Below, piece after piece: positions 1 to 11,014 of a stretch of DNA of 64,000 nt. This DNA comes from Dryas octopetala (Eukaryota > Streptophyta > Magnoliopsida > Rosales > Rosaceae): NCBI GenBank assembly GCA_963921425.1, contig OY992835.1:6076001-6140000 (forward strand), in the 5' to 3' direction. How positions within the stretch are numbered: position 1 is the first letter of the stretch; each line of letters opens with the position of its first letter. The notes under the pieces were generated by a model. That model searched no databases and was not told where the DNA came from. It was given only the letters and a program-made list of their open reading frames with translations. Made by a program: the position numbers and the translations under genes.

Positions 1-554
1 TGTCCTCAGTTTTGTAAATTTTCTGTTTGATGAATAAAGTCTTGTTTCCTATCAAAGCAAAAATCCAGTTTTATGTTATATTTGTAAACTCTTACAGTGA
101 CATACATGATTTGCTGACCATAATTTTTAATCAAAAATCTACATGTCATTTGCAAATTGAAGGGTCTCATTTATGTAATAGTATTTTTTGTTATTATTAT
201 TTACTTCATTACAATCTTAAAGCTAGGATATGGTAAGGGGTGTTTCAAAGTTTCTGCGCATGCATTAAAAAAATTTACAGTTTTCTCCAATGAAATTTGT
301 GATCTTTGGAACTTCTAATTTTTCACTTTTACATGGAGTGTGCTGTTCCATGTATAACTTTAATTAATACTAATTCAAAGAGAATATGAAGAAATATGAG
401 TACATATAGGAAGGGTACGAAGACAACTTCCATCTCCAACTACAATTCTGTAATTTTCTTTAACTAATAAAATTGAAAATAACACAGAATTTCATTTTTT
501 CAATGAGAGGCATAACTTTTGTTAAAAGAATTAAACAAAATACAATAGCAATTA
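1..554. other. AT-rich stretch, probably intron of the TcdA-like gene
   Basis: No exon was recognised on either strand. The first 60 bases (a GATGAATAAAG box followed by TTTCCTATCAAAG) resemble the 3' tail of a plant L1-type LINE, but there is no coding context to confirm it. The stretch should be intronic if the ThiF-like gene at 6048-7901 continues to the left. Confidence 0.3.
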
Positions 555-905
555 CTGAGGACAAGGTGTGCACTCCAATGTTGTGGTGGACAGCTTCTCC
601 TCAGTGGTTGTAGTTATTCTTTTTATCAATAAAATATTGTTTAATATATTTATAAAAAAAATAAAAAATCTAAAAAGCAGCTTTTGAATTTGTGAAACAA
701 TAACAAAGCCTGTCTCCTAAATAACCACAGCCCTCCAATCTGCAAAGATAGCATAAAAAGGAACTCCACGTAACTCTGAAGAAACCGAAGCCCATAATGA
801 AGACCAAAATATACTCCTATCTATCACAGAGGGCCTCCACCCCATCTCCATAAAATTGTAAAAAATCAAAATCCTTCTATTCCTTTTCCAACCAAACTAC
901 CCAAA
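555..905 (-). mobile_element. LINE (L1-type) 3' end, decayed
   Basis: Read on the minus strand from about 900 downward, broken frames match the C-terminal tail of plant L1 ORF2 proteins (after the RT zinc-binding region). Recognisable pieces are WVVWLEKE, LWASVSSELRGVPFYAIF and DWRAVVI, in the usual order of WLERN, SLWAS..F+GVP and DW. They lie in more than one frame with stops, so the copy is dead and 5'-truncated. An AT-rich 3' tail with AATAAAAT-like motifs follows toward 600. The family call is from remembered consensus motifs. Confidence 0.5.
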
Positions 906-954
906 ACATAGCAATCACCCTAAACCTTGTAGTGAATTAAACCCCTGTGATCTT

Positions 955-1430
955 TTCTTTGATGTATTCTAGAATTAGACAGATTTAGCAAACCACACAG
1001 AAATACTAGCAAAAGCAAACACACACAAGAACACCAAGATTTGTTATCGAGGTTTGGCTAACTTTGCCTACGTCCCCGTGTGATCCTTAGAGAATCACAG
1101 CTGCACTATGAAGATTAGAAATAGATTACAAGAACTTATTGAAACCCTAAAACTAACCCTCTACCCGCAGCTTCTTCTTTCTCTCCCTATCACTCTTGAG
1201 TTTCTGCCTTTCTTCAGAACTTATGAAGACTTGAGAAACTCTCCTCTTCTCCCTTGGCTTTTCCCTTCTTGTTATCCTTTGGTGTTTTTCCCACACACCC
1301 TTAACAAGGCTTGCTGCAACCTATTTATAAGGTATAGGCTGCAGCTTACAAGTAAAAAGACAACTAGGAAACCTATTCCTACTAGAATTAGGGAATAAGC
1401 CTAATTACCTAATTCTAAACCTTGTACACT
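955..1430 (-). mobile_element. LTR-like retroelement fragment (fossil)
   Basis: On the minus strand this has the layout of a plant LTR: a TATA-like TTATAAATAGG near 1324-1334, followed by a leader that ends in a stretch (about 960-1060) typical of the R-U5 part of plant retrotransposon LTRs. No paired LTR, primer-binding site or coding part is visible, so it is a fragment and its family is uncertain. It sits between two LINE ends of opposite orientation. Confidence 0.35.
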
Positions 1431-1785
1431 TAGGAAACCCTTAGAACTACCTTTCTAAACTAGGAAAACCTTGTGCAAGTCTTCTTAGTCTTCCTAGGTC
1501 TGTACCCTTTCCTATTGGACTCTGGAATAGCTTCTTTGTGATTACCCTTACCTCTCTGGGAGTGGGCGACCGGTCGGCCAAGTGACCTGGAAATCTTCGA
1601 TTGCTTCTGTGTCTGGGAGACCGGTCGGCCAAGAGCCCTGAAACAACCCACCTCTGAATCATTCCAAAAACTGCAACTTACCTTCTTTGACCACTTTCCA
1701 GAAATTTCGACGAGCCAAACACAACAAATCTCCATAAAATTTCCCTCTTCTTCAAACCTTGCACTTCTCACAAGGAAACCTAGTG

Positions 1786-2060
1786 GGACAGGATTTATTT
1801 TTGACTCCCTTTGGGCTTACTTGTCTAAACAGTTTAAGGGTGTTCCCTTGAGTTTGACACTTATAGATTGGTCTGCTTTTTTGGAGTAAGGGTGTTTGTT
1901 TCTTCCAGCCTTTGGCTGACCTAGTGGAGTTTTTTTTCGTTCCTAATGGATCTCTTGTCCATCTTTCTCTTTTTTTCTTTGTGAAAAAAACTCTTGTCTG
2001 TCTTGTTTTGTACTCTTCTTTCTTTCATTAATAAAATTTTTGTTTCTTATAAAAAGAAAA
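1786..2060 (+). mobile_element. LINE (L1-type) 3' end
   Basis: The frame at 1794-1889 ends in a stop and carries the C-terminal signature of plant L1 ORF2: DSLWAYLSKQFKGVPLSLTL then IDWSAFLE. It is followed by a T-rich 3' UTR with an AATAAAAT signal and an A-rich tail near 2050-2060, as expected for a 5'-truncated LINE insertion. It is unrelated in orientation to the LINE tail at 555-905. Confidence 0.55.
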
Positions 2061-2524
2061 TTTCAGTTTGCGAAGATATCCTCTTGGAATTCAAATAATG
2101 CTATGAAAACCATCAAAAGTTCCAGACCTTCGGAAGTTTAATTTTTAACAACCCGTTGAATAAAGTGCTACGGACTTCGTATGTTAAAATGAATATCATG
2201 AAGTCAAGTGTAGTTCATATCAAATCAGAGAAGGATATTAATGTGTTTAAAGACAAAAGAAAGGTGAAAGGTTTTCAATAATTGCGAGGAAGATAATGAA
2301 AAAACAAACCATGTAGGATGACTACAGAAGGAGAAAGTATCAAATAAATGCTTTGAAGGCACAAAGATACTAATGCTTTAAACTTGAACTAGCCTAGATC
2401 ACAAGGCCCTAAATAGAACAAAATTGGAATAAAAGATGACCTACATAATCCCATGTTACCAAAAAAGGATAATGCATGTGTATATACTCTACTCTACTCT
2501 AACCAGTTCTGCTGCCTCAAATAG
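2061..2524. other. Intron sequence left of the Copia insertion
   Basis: AT-rich, with no recognisable exon on either strand. It appears to be the continuation of the TcdA-like gene's third intron, which the Copia element split. The last five bases before the element, GAAAC (2525-2529), are the target duplication. Confidence 0.4.
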
Positions 2525-2529
2525 GAAAC

Positions 2530-2676
2530 AGTTAGCGTATATATAGGCTTATATTTAGGTTTTTTCCTTATTTAGCTAGGAGTTAATGTATTAGACTTAC
2601 CTAAATGGTAATCTAGCTGTATGTATAAATATACCTTGAGATGAATGAAAATAACGAATTCAGCCATATTCTAATT
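2530..2676 (+). repeat. Left LTR of the Copia element
   Basis: 147 bp, matching the right LTR by eye across its length. The ends read AGTTAGCG...CTAATT instead of the usual TG...CA. The left boundary is set by the GAAAC duplication and the right boundary by the primer-binding site. Confidence 0.9.
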
Positions 2677-2688
2677 TGGTATCAGAGC
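2677..2688 (+). promoter_or_regulatory. Primer-binding site of the Copia element
   Basis: TGGTATCAGAGC is the standard complement of the 3' end of plant initiator Met-tRNA used by Copia elements. It abuts the left LTR. Confidence 0.9.
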
Positions 2689-3023
2689 CCTAGGGTTTTT
2701 TCCTTTTAAACTTTTTTTCTGACGCTACAGTAACGCCGCTGCTACAGTAACTCCGCTACTACAGTACTCCGGCGCTACAGTTCTCCGCTGCCCATCTTGT
2801 GTTTTTTTGCTGCAACCCTAATTTCCTTGAAGATCTGCAGCTGCCGCAACCTTCAAGAGCAACCCTAGCTCTTATCTTTTGTGGCTGACTTGCCTATCTT
2901 CCTAAACCCTAGCCAAACAGCAATCTTAGTTCCTCTAGCCCTAGTCGCAAACAGCAACCCAGCCAAACAGAACTTGCTGCTTAGCAACCCTAGCCGATTC
3001 CTTGCTAATCAGCAACCCTAGCC

Positions 3024-3760
3024 ATGTCTGATGAAGTACTAGCCCATTCGAACACCAAGTCTCCTCTGATTCCTGAGAGCAAGATGTCATCCACTGTGAC
3101 CATTCAGGAGACCTCGTCTCCAATCCATATCAAATTGGATGGTACGAATTATCGCATTTGGTCTAAGATTTTGGAGATGCATGTTGCCGGCAGAAAGAAG
3201 AAGGGCTATATTTCAGGAAGGAAAGTGGCTCCTGCTGAGAGTGATCCGGCCTATGATGAGTGGGAGGCTGAGGATGCTTTGGTGAAGTCATGGCTTATCA
3301 ACTCCATGACACCTAACCTCATGTCTCATTTTGTTCAGTGTGGTACAGCAAAGGAGGTTTGGGACGCTGTTAAGAGGAGCTATCTTGATGCCTCTGATTC
3401 TTCTGGTACTATGCATGTTCCCAAGCGTTTCTGGGCTGATGCTGTTCTGACTGCTGTCTTCCTTATCAATAGGATGCCTGCTCATACCATTGACTATCAT
3501 ACTCCTTTGAGGATGTTGTCTCAGTATCACTCTATTCCTTCTGCCCTAAACCTTTGTCCTAAGGTGTTTGGTTGTGTTTGCTATGTCCATGTTCACTCAC
3601 TTCATAGAGATAAACTTGACCCTCGTGCCCTTAGATGTGTCTTCCTGGGTTATTCCACTTCCCAAAAGGGATATAAATGTTTTCATCCTCCGACAAGTAA
3701 ATATTATGTGTCAATGGATGTTGAGTTCTGTGAACGGGTGTCCTATTTTTCTGGGGAGGT
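3024..3760 (+). pseudogene. Copia gag-like and integrase-end part (fossil)
   Basis: The first part matches the Copia gag N-terminal region (IHIKLDGTNYRIWSKILEMH; later the W...LV.SWLINSM pattern). The later part matches the C-terminal end of Copia integrase (FWADAVLTAVFLINRMP, then the FGCVCYVHVH...RCVFLGYS stretch). It belongs to the element at 2530-6008 and is incomplete relative to the family. Confidence 0.8.
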
Positions 3761-4299
3761 TTCTATGGTTCCTCTTCAGGGGGAGATTAGTAGTAAGGAA
3801 GAGGAACAACTGTGGTTGGAAGAGAAGAGGTTGTGGATTTTGGGTAAGGGGGAGGAGTCCGCGACTCCAGGTTTGGTGGAACATGAGGAAGGAAGGGGTG
3901 AAAGACCAGCCTGGTTGTTCCAAAAAGGTTATACAAGAGGAACAAAGCTGCTACTGACGTGCCCCCTACTATGCCTAGTACTCCTCTCAATGACACTACC
4001 ATACCATCGAATGACTCTTCTGAGATTGACTCTGAGGTACATCTTCTCTCTTCTATAGCTTCAGCTTCAGATATTGTTTTGAACTCTAATCCTGTAGTTT
4101 CAGATTTGGGTTCTAATCCTATAGTTTCAAGTTCTACTGACTTTGATTCCCAAGTTGGTGGTCAGAGTAGGAGATATCATCTTCGTGATCGTAAAGAACC
4201 TGAGAGGTTGGGTTTCTCCAAATCATCTTCCAATGTTGTTTATCCCATGTCTGATTTTGTCTCTTATCATCAGCTGTCTAAGTCTCACCTAGCTTTTGC

Positions 4300-5854
4300 C
4301 CTTCAGTTGTCTTCTGTGTCTATTCCTAGTCATTTTCAGGAAGCTCTTGGAGATCCCAAGTGGAAGTCTGCTATGGTAGAGGAAATGAAGGCACTCCAGA
4401 AGAACTCTACTTGGGAAATGGTTGAGTTGCCCCGAGACAAGAAGACGGTGGGATGTAAATGGGTGTTCACAGTGAAGTATAAATCAGATGGTACAGTTGA
4501 CAGGTACAAGGCTAGATTGGTTGCCAAGGGTTACACCCAGACCTATGGGATTGACTATCGAGAGACCTTTGCTCCTGTGGCTAAGATGAACACTGTTAGA
4601 GTCATACTCTCTCTTGCAGTTAATCTGGATTGGCCATTGCGACAGTTTGATGTGAAAAATGCCTTCCTTCATGGTGATTTAATAGAAGAGGTGTACATGG
4701 ATCCTCCTCCGGGGTTCACACCGAAAGGAGGTAAGGTATGTAAACTGAAGAAGGCCTTGTATGGACTGAAGCAATCACCGAGGGCGTGGTTTGGCAGGTT
4801 AAGCTACTCAATGAAGGCATATGGTTTTAAGCAAGCCCTGGCGGATCACACCCTGTTCTATAAACGGGATGGTGATGATATAACCTTGCTCATTGTTTAT
4901 GTTGATGACATGATTGTTACAGGTAATAACCCGAGTAAGATTGAAAAGCTACAGGGTTATTTGGCCAAGGAATTTGAAATGAAGGATTTTGGAGTTCTAA
5001 AATACTTCTTGGGCATTGAAGTGTCTCGATCCAAACAAGAAATTTTCCTCTCTCAACGAAAGTATACATTAGATCTCTTGGCTGAAACTGGTAACTCTGC
5101 CTGCGAGCCAGTTGATACTCCTATTGAGGTAAACCATGGTTTGGCTATATATCCTGATCAGGTTCCGACAAACAAAGAGAGGTATCAGAAGCTAGTAGGA
5201 AAGTTGATCTATCTCGCTCATACTAGGCCTGACATATCATATGCAGTTAGTGTGGTAAGTCAATTTATGTACAACCCGAGTGACCGACATATGGATGCAG
5301 TGACCCGTATTATGGCTTATCTGAAGTCTTCTCCAGGTAAAGGTATTATGTTCTCTAGGCATGGACACTTGGATATTGTGGGATACACTGACTCCGACTT
5401 TTCTGGATCCAAATTGGATAGGAAGTCTACTTCAGGATATGTGTCATTTGTTGGAGGCAACTTGGTGACTTGGCGAAGTACGAAACAGAATGTAGTATCA
5501 CTGTCTAGTGCGGAAGCTGAATATCGTGCCCTTCATCATGCGACTACGGAGATTACTTGGCTCAAAATTCTCTTAGGTGAACTCGGGTATGGTCCTCAGA
5601 AACCGGTGAAGCTCTTTTGTGATAACACGGCGGCTATTGAGATTGCTAATAATCCTGTGCAGCATGACCGAACCAAACATATTGAACTTGATAGGAACTA
5701 CATCAAGGATAACCTAGATTCTGGTGTGATTGAGGTTCCTTATATTAGGAGTGCGGATCAGCTGGCTGATATGATGACTCATGCCATTACTAGAGGACCA
5801 TTCCATACATCGTTATCCAAGTTGGGCATGTGCGATATCTATGCACCAACTTGA
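4300..5854 (+). pseudogene. Copia reverse transcriptase and RNase H part (fossil)
   Basis: Carries the Copia RT signature: WEMVELPRDKKTVGCKWVF, YKARLVAKGYTQ, the catalytic YVDDM near 4898-4912, then the Copia RNase H stretch (GYTDSDFSGSKLDRKSTSGY and KSTKQN-like to SSAEAEYRAL). It ends shortly before the purine tract and right LTR. It is the best-preserved part of a broken element. Confidence 0.85.
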
Positions 5855-5861
5855 AGGGGAG
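5853..5861 (+). promoter_or_regulatory. Polypurine tract of the Copia element
   Basis: GAAGGGGAG lies directly before the right LTR, as expected for the plus-strand primer. Confidence 0.8.
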
Positions 5862-6008
5862 AGTTAGCGTATATATAGGCTTATATTTAGGTTTTTTCCT
5901 TATTTAGCTAGGAGTTAATGTATTAGACTTACCTAAATGGTAATCTAGCTGTATGTATAAATATACCTTGAGATGAATGAAAATAACGAATTCAGCCATA
6001 TTCTAATT
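5862..6008 (+). repeat. Right LTR of the Copia element
   Basis: 147 bp, matching the left LTR by eye, followed by the GAAAC duplication at 6009-6013. Confidence 0.9.
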
Positions 6009-6047
6009 GAAACAATCAATAACATTTAGTCATTAAATATATTATAC

Positions 6048-7901
6048 CTCGTTAGTTGTTCCGAAACTATCTCATCACTTAAAAGGTCTACACTAACCAC
6101 CCTGCTATTTCCATTCCCACTAACTGCACAGCAATTTGTAGGTGGCTTGGATACAGGCCCTTTACCTATAATAACAATCATAACAAAAAAAATTAAGAAC
6201 CAAAACAGAAAACAAACATCATAAGGGACAAATGGGTTATGTTAACCAGTATGCAATCACATATAAAACCAATCAATGTGATAACACAAACAGTTGCAAT
6301 GTACACTACAAGCAAACATATTCCAGCTTTGTATGTATATTGATGCAGGACAGAAGCATAGGGCTGCTGTCCAGCTATAGTAATAGGGCAAAAACCACAG
6401 TAGAAAGGAAAATCCAGCAATAACAGTAGAAAAGAGAGAGAATAAAGCTATAGAATCAAAGTTGGAACGTAGATAGATGAGTTCTAGGGTTTAGGAACCC
6501 AAAAGAAGCTCTCACATCAGAAATCTCTGAATAATATTATGCCAAAAACTGTCTATTACAACCTAAGCCTTAAGCTTATATAGGGAAAACATAAACCTAA
6601 GATAAGTAGGAAAGCATAAACCTAAACTAACTAGGAAAACATAAAGTAAAATTACCTTAAAGACCTAATGAAATAAGGAAACTAGACTCTAATCCAGCTA
6701 GGAATAAAAATTAAAAAGCTACTAAAAAAGAATAATAAGTCTTGGAACCCTAGGAGATGCTCCTGCATCATATGTACACCTTTTGCATATCCAATTTTAC
6801 TTAGCGCAAGGTTCACATAGCAGTGTTAAGTCCTTTAAGCTCTTTATTCAGGTACGGCAATATTTAACTTTTCTAGAAACTAGAGGTCTTTGTCACATTG
6901 AATGTCAGTGCTATCAATGTAGATGGAACATTGTATTTAAACATTTATATATGGTGGAATCAGAGAAATCCTATGATAATTTATCACTGACACTGAGTGT
7001 TGTATATTTCTTATTTTCTCATAGTCAAGAGGAAACATTCATAGCCAATACTATCATTATTGTCCATTATAAAAAACAAAAAATAAAAAAGGCTATTTTA
7101 CTATAACTCTAGATTTAATATTATGGTAAACCATACAAGGCTCATAAAAGTACCTACTCATTAAGGCTTCACAAGCAGATAGAGTAAAAAGTTGTTCTAA
7201 AGAGTTCCATATAGTAAGGTGAAACTAACACATTTTTACATGCAACCCAATCTAGGCAAAGGTCAAGTGTATAATAAGCAATAAATTGAACAATGAAACA
7301 ATCAATAAACTGGTTTTCCTTTGCGAGTTAAATCAGATAGGAAACTTACTATTCAATTCAACTGCCTTTTTATCGCATTGGTTCGCAATCCTTCTGCACA
7401 AGTACATAATCAACAGCATATTATCATTACATCACAACCACCTTTACCAGCGTCTTGCATTTAAATCAACCAATTACTGTTCTGAAATGTAACATATGAG
7501 GCCACCAAACTAAACTTAATGAGTAACAATCAAGGAATGAAGATTTTGAATGTTATCCACCATTGTTTTTTTTATTATTGTTATTATTTTCCTAGAAACT
7601 AGGCAACGCAACAACAGAAAATTTAGCCAAATTAAATGGGCAAACATAGAAATAAAGGGTATAAATATATAGTTTAAAAAATAAAATAAAAAAAAACCAG
7701 CAGAACTAAATTCCCGAATCTCCTTTTGTTTTTCCTTGACATAATTTTCTCGGGAACCAAACAGAGCATGAGATGAGAGAAAGAAAAGTAAAGAGTGACT
7801 CACTGTCGCCTTGGTAGAAGCTTGAGCAGAAAGATGGTGGAAACAGAGCCCAGCAAAGCTCCGACTCCGAGCAATGCCAAGTATTTTGCTCTCTCCTCCA
7901 T
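6048..7901 (-). CDS. 5' part of a TcdA/ThiF-like tRNA t6A dehydratase gene (3 exons, continues off left edge)
   Basis: Three minus-strand exons join in phase. Exon 1 is 7804-7901 (ATG at 7901-7899, donor GTGAGT), exon 2 is 7350-7393 (acceptor TGTGCAG, donor GTAAGT) and exon 3 is 6048-6165 (acceptor TTATTATAG, donor GTATAA). They encode 86 residues. The product begins MEERAKYLALLGVGALLGSV, with a hydrophobic segment at about residues 8-28, so the N-terminus looks membrane-anchored. Exon 3 ends with VDLLSDEIVSEQLTR, which matches the start of the E1-like domain in plant homologues of bacterial TcdA (CsdL), the ATP-dependent enzyme that cyclises t6A37 of tRNA to ct6A. The Rossmann and catalytic exons are not in the window. 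The next intron holds the Copia element and LINE/LTR debris (over 6 kb), and intron 2 holds a solo LTR. The exon structure is firm; the family name rests on remembered homologues and is moderately sure. Confidence 0.65.
6341..6770 (-). mobile_element. Solo LTR (fossil) in intron 2 of the TcdA-like gene
   Basis: 430 bp bounded by TGATGCAGGA and TCCTGCATCA, a perfect 10-bp terminal inverted repeat with TG...CA ends. The flanks TATAT (6336-6340) and TATGT (6771-6775) are an imperfect 5-bp duplication. On the minus strand a TATA-like TATATAAGC (6574-6582) and a downstream polyadenylation-like region give an LTR layout. No internal retroelement sequence is present, so it reads as a recombined solo LTR. 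A MITE is the alternative. Confidence 0.6.
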
Positions 7902-8296
7902 GTTGAGTTTTCTCGGGTCCCGGCCCAGAGAACCCGATTAACCGAACAGAGACTGTAAATACTACTGAAGACTCAAGACTGAGGGTTTTCAGTTTCACAT
8001 TCCGGTTGGCGGGGAAAGGGTTTTAGACAGAGATTAAAAACCAAAAAAGAAAAGGTTTTAGACCTCATTTTCAGAGGGCCTGCTTCTACTAAACCAAGAC
8101 ATTTTAAATCGGGTCGGGTTGTTTCCACTTGTAAACCGACAACCGGATCTAATCATCTAATTTGTAATGGTCCAGTGACTGCGATATCATGCACGAGGAG
8201 AGTCCAGGGCCAGGGCCTGTTTGTAATGGTCTAGGGCCTGTTTGTATAAAATGTAGGTTCTGAGAGTTCTATTTTCAGCCCAACCCTACTGTCATC
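7902..8296. other. 5' flank and 5' UTR of the TcdA-like gene
   Basis: Upstream of the minus-strand start codon at 7901. The first ~150 bases are moderately GC-rich and probably 5' UTR or core promoter. No clear TATA box was seen. Two copies of a GTAATGGTC-type phrase occur at 8165 and 8225. No other gene was recognised. Confidence 0.35.
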
Positions 8297-9409
8297 ACTG
8301 ATAATAGGAGTGGGCATTAAGACCGAAAATACCAAAACCATATCGTTCTGTGCCATTCCATATCGTTTGGTCCCATTCCGTTTTTTTTTTCCAATCTCGT
8401 ACCGATCTCGTACCGTACCAATCTCAAGCGAGATGAGATCGGTCCTGAAGGTTCAATACTGGGATGGTCTCGTCCCGTACCGATTAATTAAAATTTAATT
8501 AAAAATTTATTTATTTAATTTAATGGGCACAAATATCACTAAACCCATTTCATTTTTTAACTTTCACCCAAAAACCCAACCCACACCCGTGAGGCCCAAT
8601 GGCCCATGACTCCTAAATGGCCTAAAATCCTAAATGCCTAATCCACTAAACTAAATCAGTAATCCCAATTTCCCAATTTTGAATTTCAATCGAATCAATT
8701 CACTGATTCAATTTCAGAGTTCAGAGTCTTCAGACTTCAGACTCCCAATTCCCAAACTCTAAACCAACTGACCACTCTCCCAGCGAGCAGCGGCCACTCT
8801 CCCTCGCATCCCAACCCTCTCCTAGCAACTCGCAAGGGACTGCCAGTCGCAGACCCCAGAAGCCGTTACTGTCTCACGTCGTCACCGTCTCTCGTCGTCG
8901 CCGTCGCACCAGCTTCTCTGGCCATTGCACCAGCTTCTGTCGACATCGCACTAGCCTTTCTCCCCCTCGCATCGCACCACTGCACGTCGTCATCGCACCA
9001 GCTTCTGTCGCCGTCGCACCAGCTTTTCTCCCCCTCGCATCGCACCACTGCACGTCTGCACCAGCCTCTCTGAGAGGTTATGGTAAGTGATTGAGTTTGT
9101 GATTGAGCATTTGGTTTCTACTGGTTTCTGAATTTTTAGATTTGTTGATTAAGCATTCTGGGTTAGATATTTATGGGTTAAATTTGTTATTTGGTTTCTG
9201 AATTTTTTGATTTGTTGATTGAGCATTCTGGGTTAGAATGTTAGATACTTAGATTTGTTATAATTTATTTGTTCTGTTAGCCGAAATGTGTTATGGGTTG
9301 GGTTTTGTTTATGTCAATTGATATGTTATATGTTATTGGTTATTGGGTTAGATTTACAATTGTTTATATCAATTTAAAATAATAAAATTTATATGTTATG
9401 GGTTATTAT

Positions 9410-11014
9410 CAAGGAGTAAAATTTCGATTTCGAGGAAATTTTCGATGGAAATTTTGATGGAAATTTCGATTAAAATTTCGATTTCGACAAAATTAGACAA
9501 AAACGACGGAAATTGTTATCAAAATACGAAAATTTTGAATGAAACTTGACAATATGTTTATTTAACATATTATCTACTATATTAATAAAAAACATTGAAG
9601 AAACCAAATTATATAATAGGTTTCATGTGATATAAGATGAATATAATGTGCGTTGGAGGCAAATACTGTTAAACAAAATTAGTATAATGAATAAATGAAA
9701 TCAGTATATTCTTTATACTCTATAATCAATACACTAACCCTAATACTAAATCTTATATACTCTATATACCCGAATACTCTTTATACTCTATAATCTATGC
9801 ACTAAACCCTATGTACTGTATGTTCTTTAAGATATGGACCATATGGTATAAGATATTATGATTTAGGCCCTTTAGAATATTTTTAATTATTTTTTATATA
9901 AAAGTGTATTAGGGTTTAGAGTTTAAAAACAACTATACGAAACCCCAAACTATTTTTTTTCTTTCCAATTGCCCAAAGGCCTCAAACCCCAATCAACCCT
10001 AAAGTTTTTTTATTTCTTTTTTTTTTTTTTTCTTTTCTTTTTTTTTTCTTTTTTTTCTTTTTTTCTTTCCTTCCTTTTCTTTTTTATTTTTTTTTCCTTC
10101 CTTTTCTTTTCTTTTTTGTTTCTTTCCTTCCTTTTACTTTTAAGTTAACTTGTAAGTTGTAACTTGTAAGCAATATACGTTGATGCCATAATGGTCATTC
10201 ATTTGCTTGATCATCAGTGGTGGAAATTGATAGGACCTTGTTGCTTTTTGTCATTTTCTGTCAATAAATTGTAACCAGATCAAATCCTATCTCCTCTACC
10301 TAGGCATGACAGTATGTTGGCATGTTGCCTAAAAGCAAAATTAAAAAAAGCATATTCTTATCTCCTCCAACATTAAAATATGCATCATAATAATAAAAAT
10401 TATTATTATTATTTTTAATTATAATTATTGGATAGAACGTGGTCAAGCAGTTGTTTTGGACATTGACTTTTATGTCTTGCATTTGACAAACACAGCTTTC
10501 GTTCACAGTGACAGTATGTTGGCATATTTTTTTTTTTTTCCCTTCATCTTCCTCCTACCCGTAACTCTCTTTCTTTCTCTTCTTCTTCAGTCTTCTTTCT
10601 CTCTTCCTTCATTTTCCTCCTTGCCCATGACTTTCCCTCTTCTTCTTCCCCACCAAGCACCAGCCCCCTGCCTCTCTCCCCCCAACCCAGCCCATCCCCG
10701 ACACACCCCCCCCTCACCCAGCCCCTCCTCGCCCCTCTCCCCCCAAACCCAGCCCCTTTTCCCCCAAACCCAGCCCCTCCCAGCCTCTTTTCCCCCAAAC
10801 CCAGCCCTTCCCAGCCCCTTTTCCCCCAAACCCAGACCCCTCCCAGCCCCTTTCCCCCCAAACCCAGCCAAAATTTCGAGAAATTTCGCGAAATTTTCGA
10901 AATTTCGCCGAAACAATTACCGAAAATAATTGGGTATATGATAAAATTTCGGTGATCCAAAAAAACGAAATTTTCGGCGAAATTTCGCCGAAAATTTCGA
11001 AATTTCATTCCTTG
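9410..11014 (+). mobile_element. hAT-like element, family X, copy 1
   Basis: Ends CAAGGAGTAAAATTTCG and CGAAATTTCATTCCTTG are inverted repeats. The perfect 8-bp target duplication GTTATTAT is at 9402-9409 and 11015-11022. Many TTTCG/CGAAA motifs lie within 150 bp of each end (9420-9540 and 10870-11010). The interior shares with copies 2 and 3 a stretch with TTATATAATAGGTTT and GATGAATATAATG. No transposase is seen, so it is non-autonomous. It is inserted in the hAT-like element 8305-11222 and is therefore younger than it. Confidence 0.85.
10676..10868. repeat. C-rich minisatellite inside hAT copy 1
   Basis: About seven degenerate units of a CCCCAAACCCAGCCCCT-like motif, 17-31 bases apart. 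Open frames on both strands here are by-products of the repeat. Confidence 0.75.

Larger units (their letters stand above)
2530..6008 (+). mobile_element. Ty1-Copia LTR retrotransposon, short LTRs, broken
   Basis: Two 147-bp direct repeats (2530-2676 and 5862-6008) that look identical by eye flank the element. The target duplication GAAAC is at 2525-2529 and 6009-6013. It could be read as 6 bp (GAAACA), which would start the LTR one base later. The left LTR is followed at once by a Met-tRNA-type primer-binding site (TGGTATCAGAGC, 2677-2688), and a purine tract (5853-5861) precedes the right LTR. Copia-order parts are present: gag-like, integrase C-terminal, reverse transcriptase, RNase H. The interior is shorter than a usual Copia element and looks broken, with a few breaks. 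Identical LTRs suggest a recent insertion. It lies in an intron of the TcdA-like gene, opposite to that gene's direction. Confidence 0.93.

Noticed and set aside
1460-1771. 103-codon minus-strand open frame between LTR-like and LINE debris
   Set aside because: Composition and context suggest repeat-derived sequence; no conserved motif was recognised.
7516-7998. 160-codon minus-strand open frame
   Set aside because: It overlaps exon 1 of the TcdA-like gene in another frame and runs into intron; its sequence has no domain character.
8866-9048. Cys/Asp/Ala-rich minus-strand frame
   Set aside because: Arises from a GTCGCACCAGCTTCT-type repeat in the outer hAT element, not a protein.
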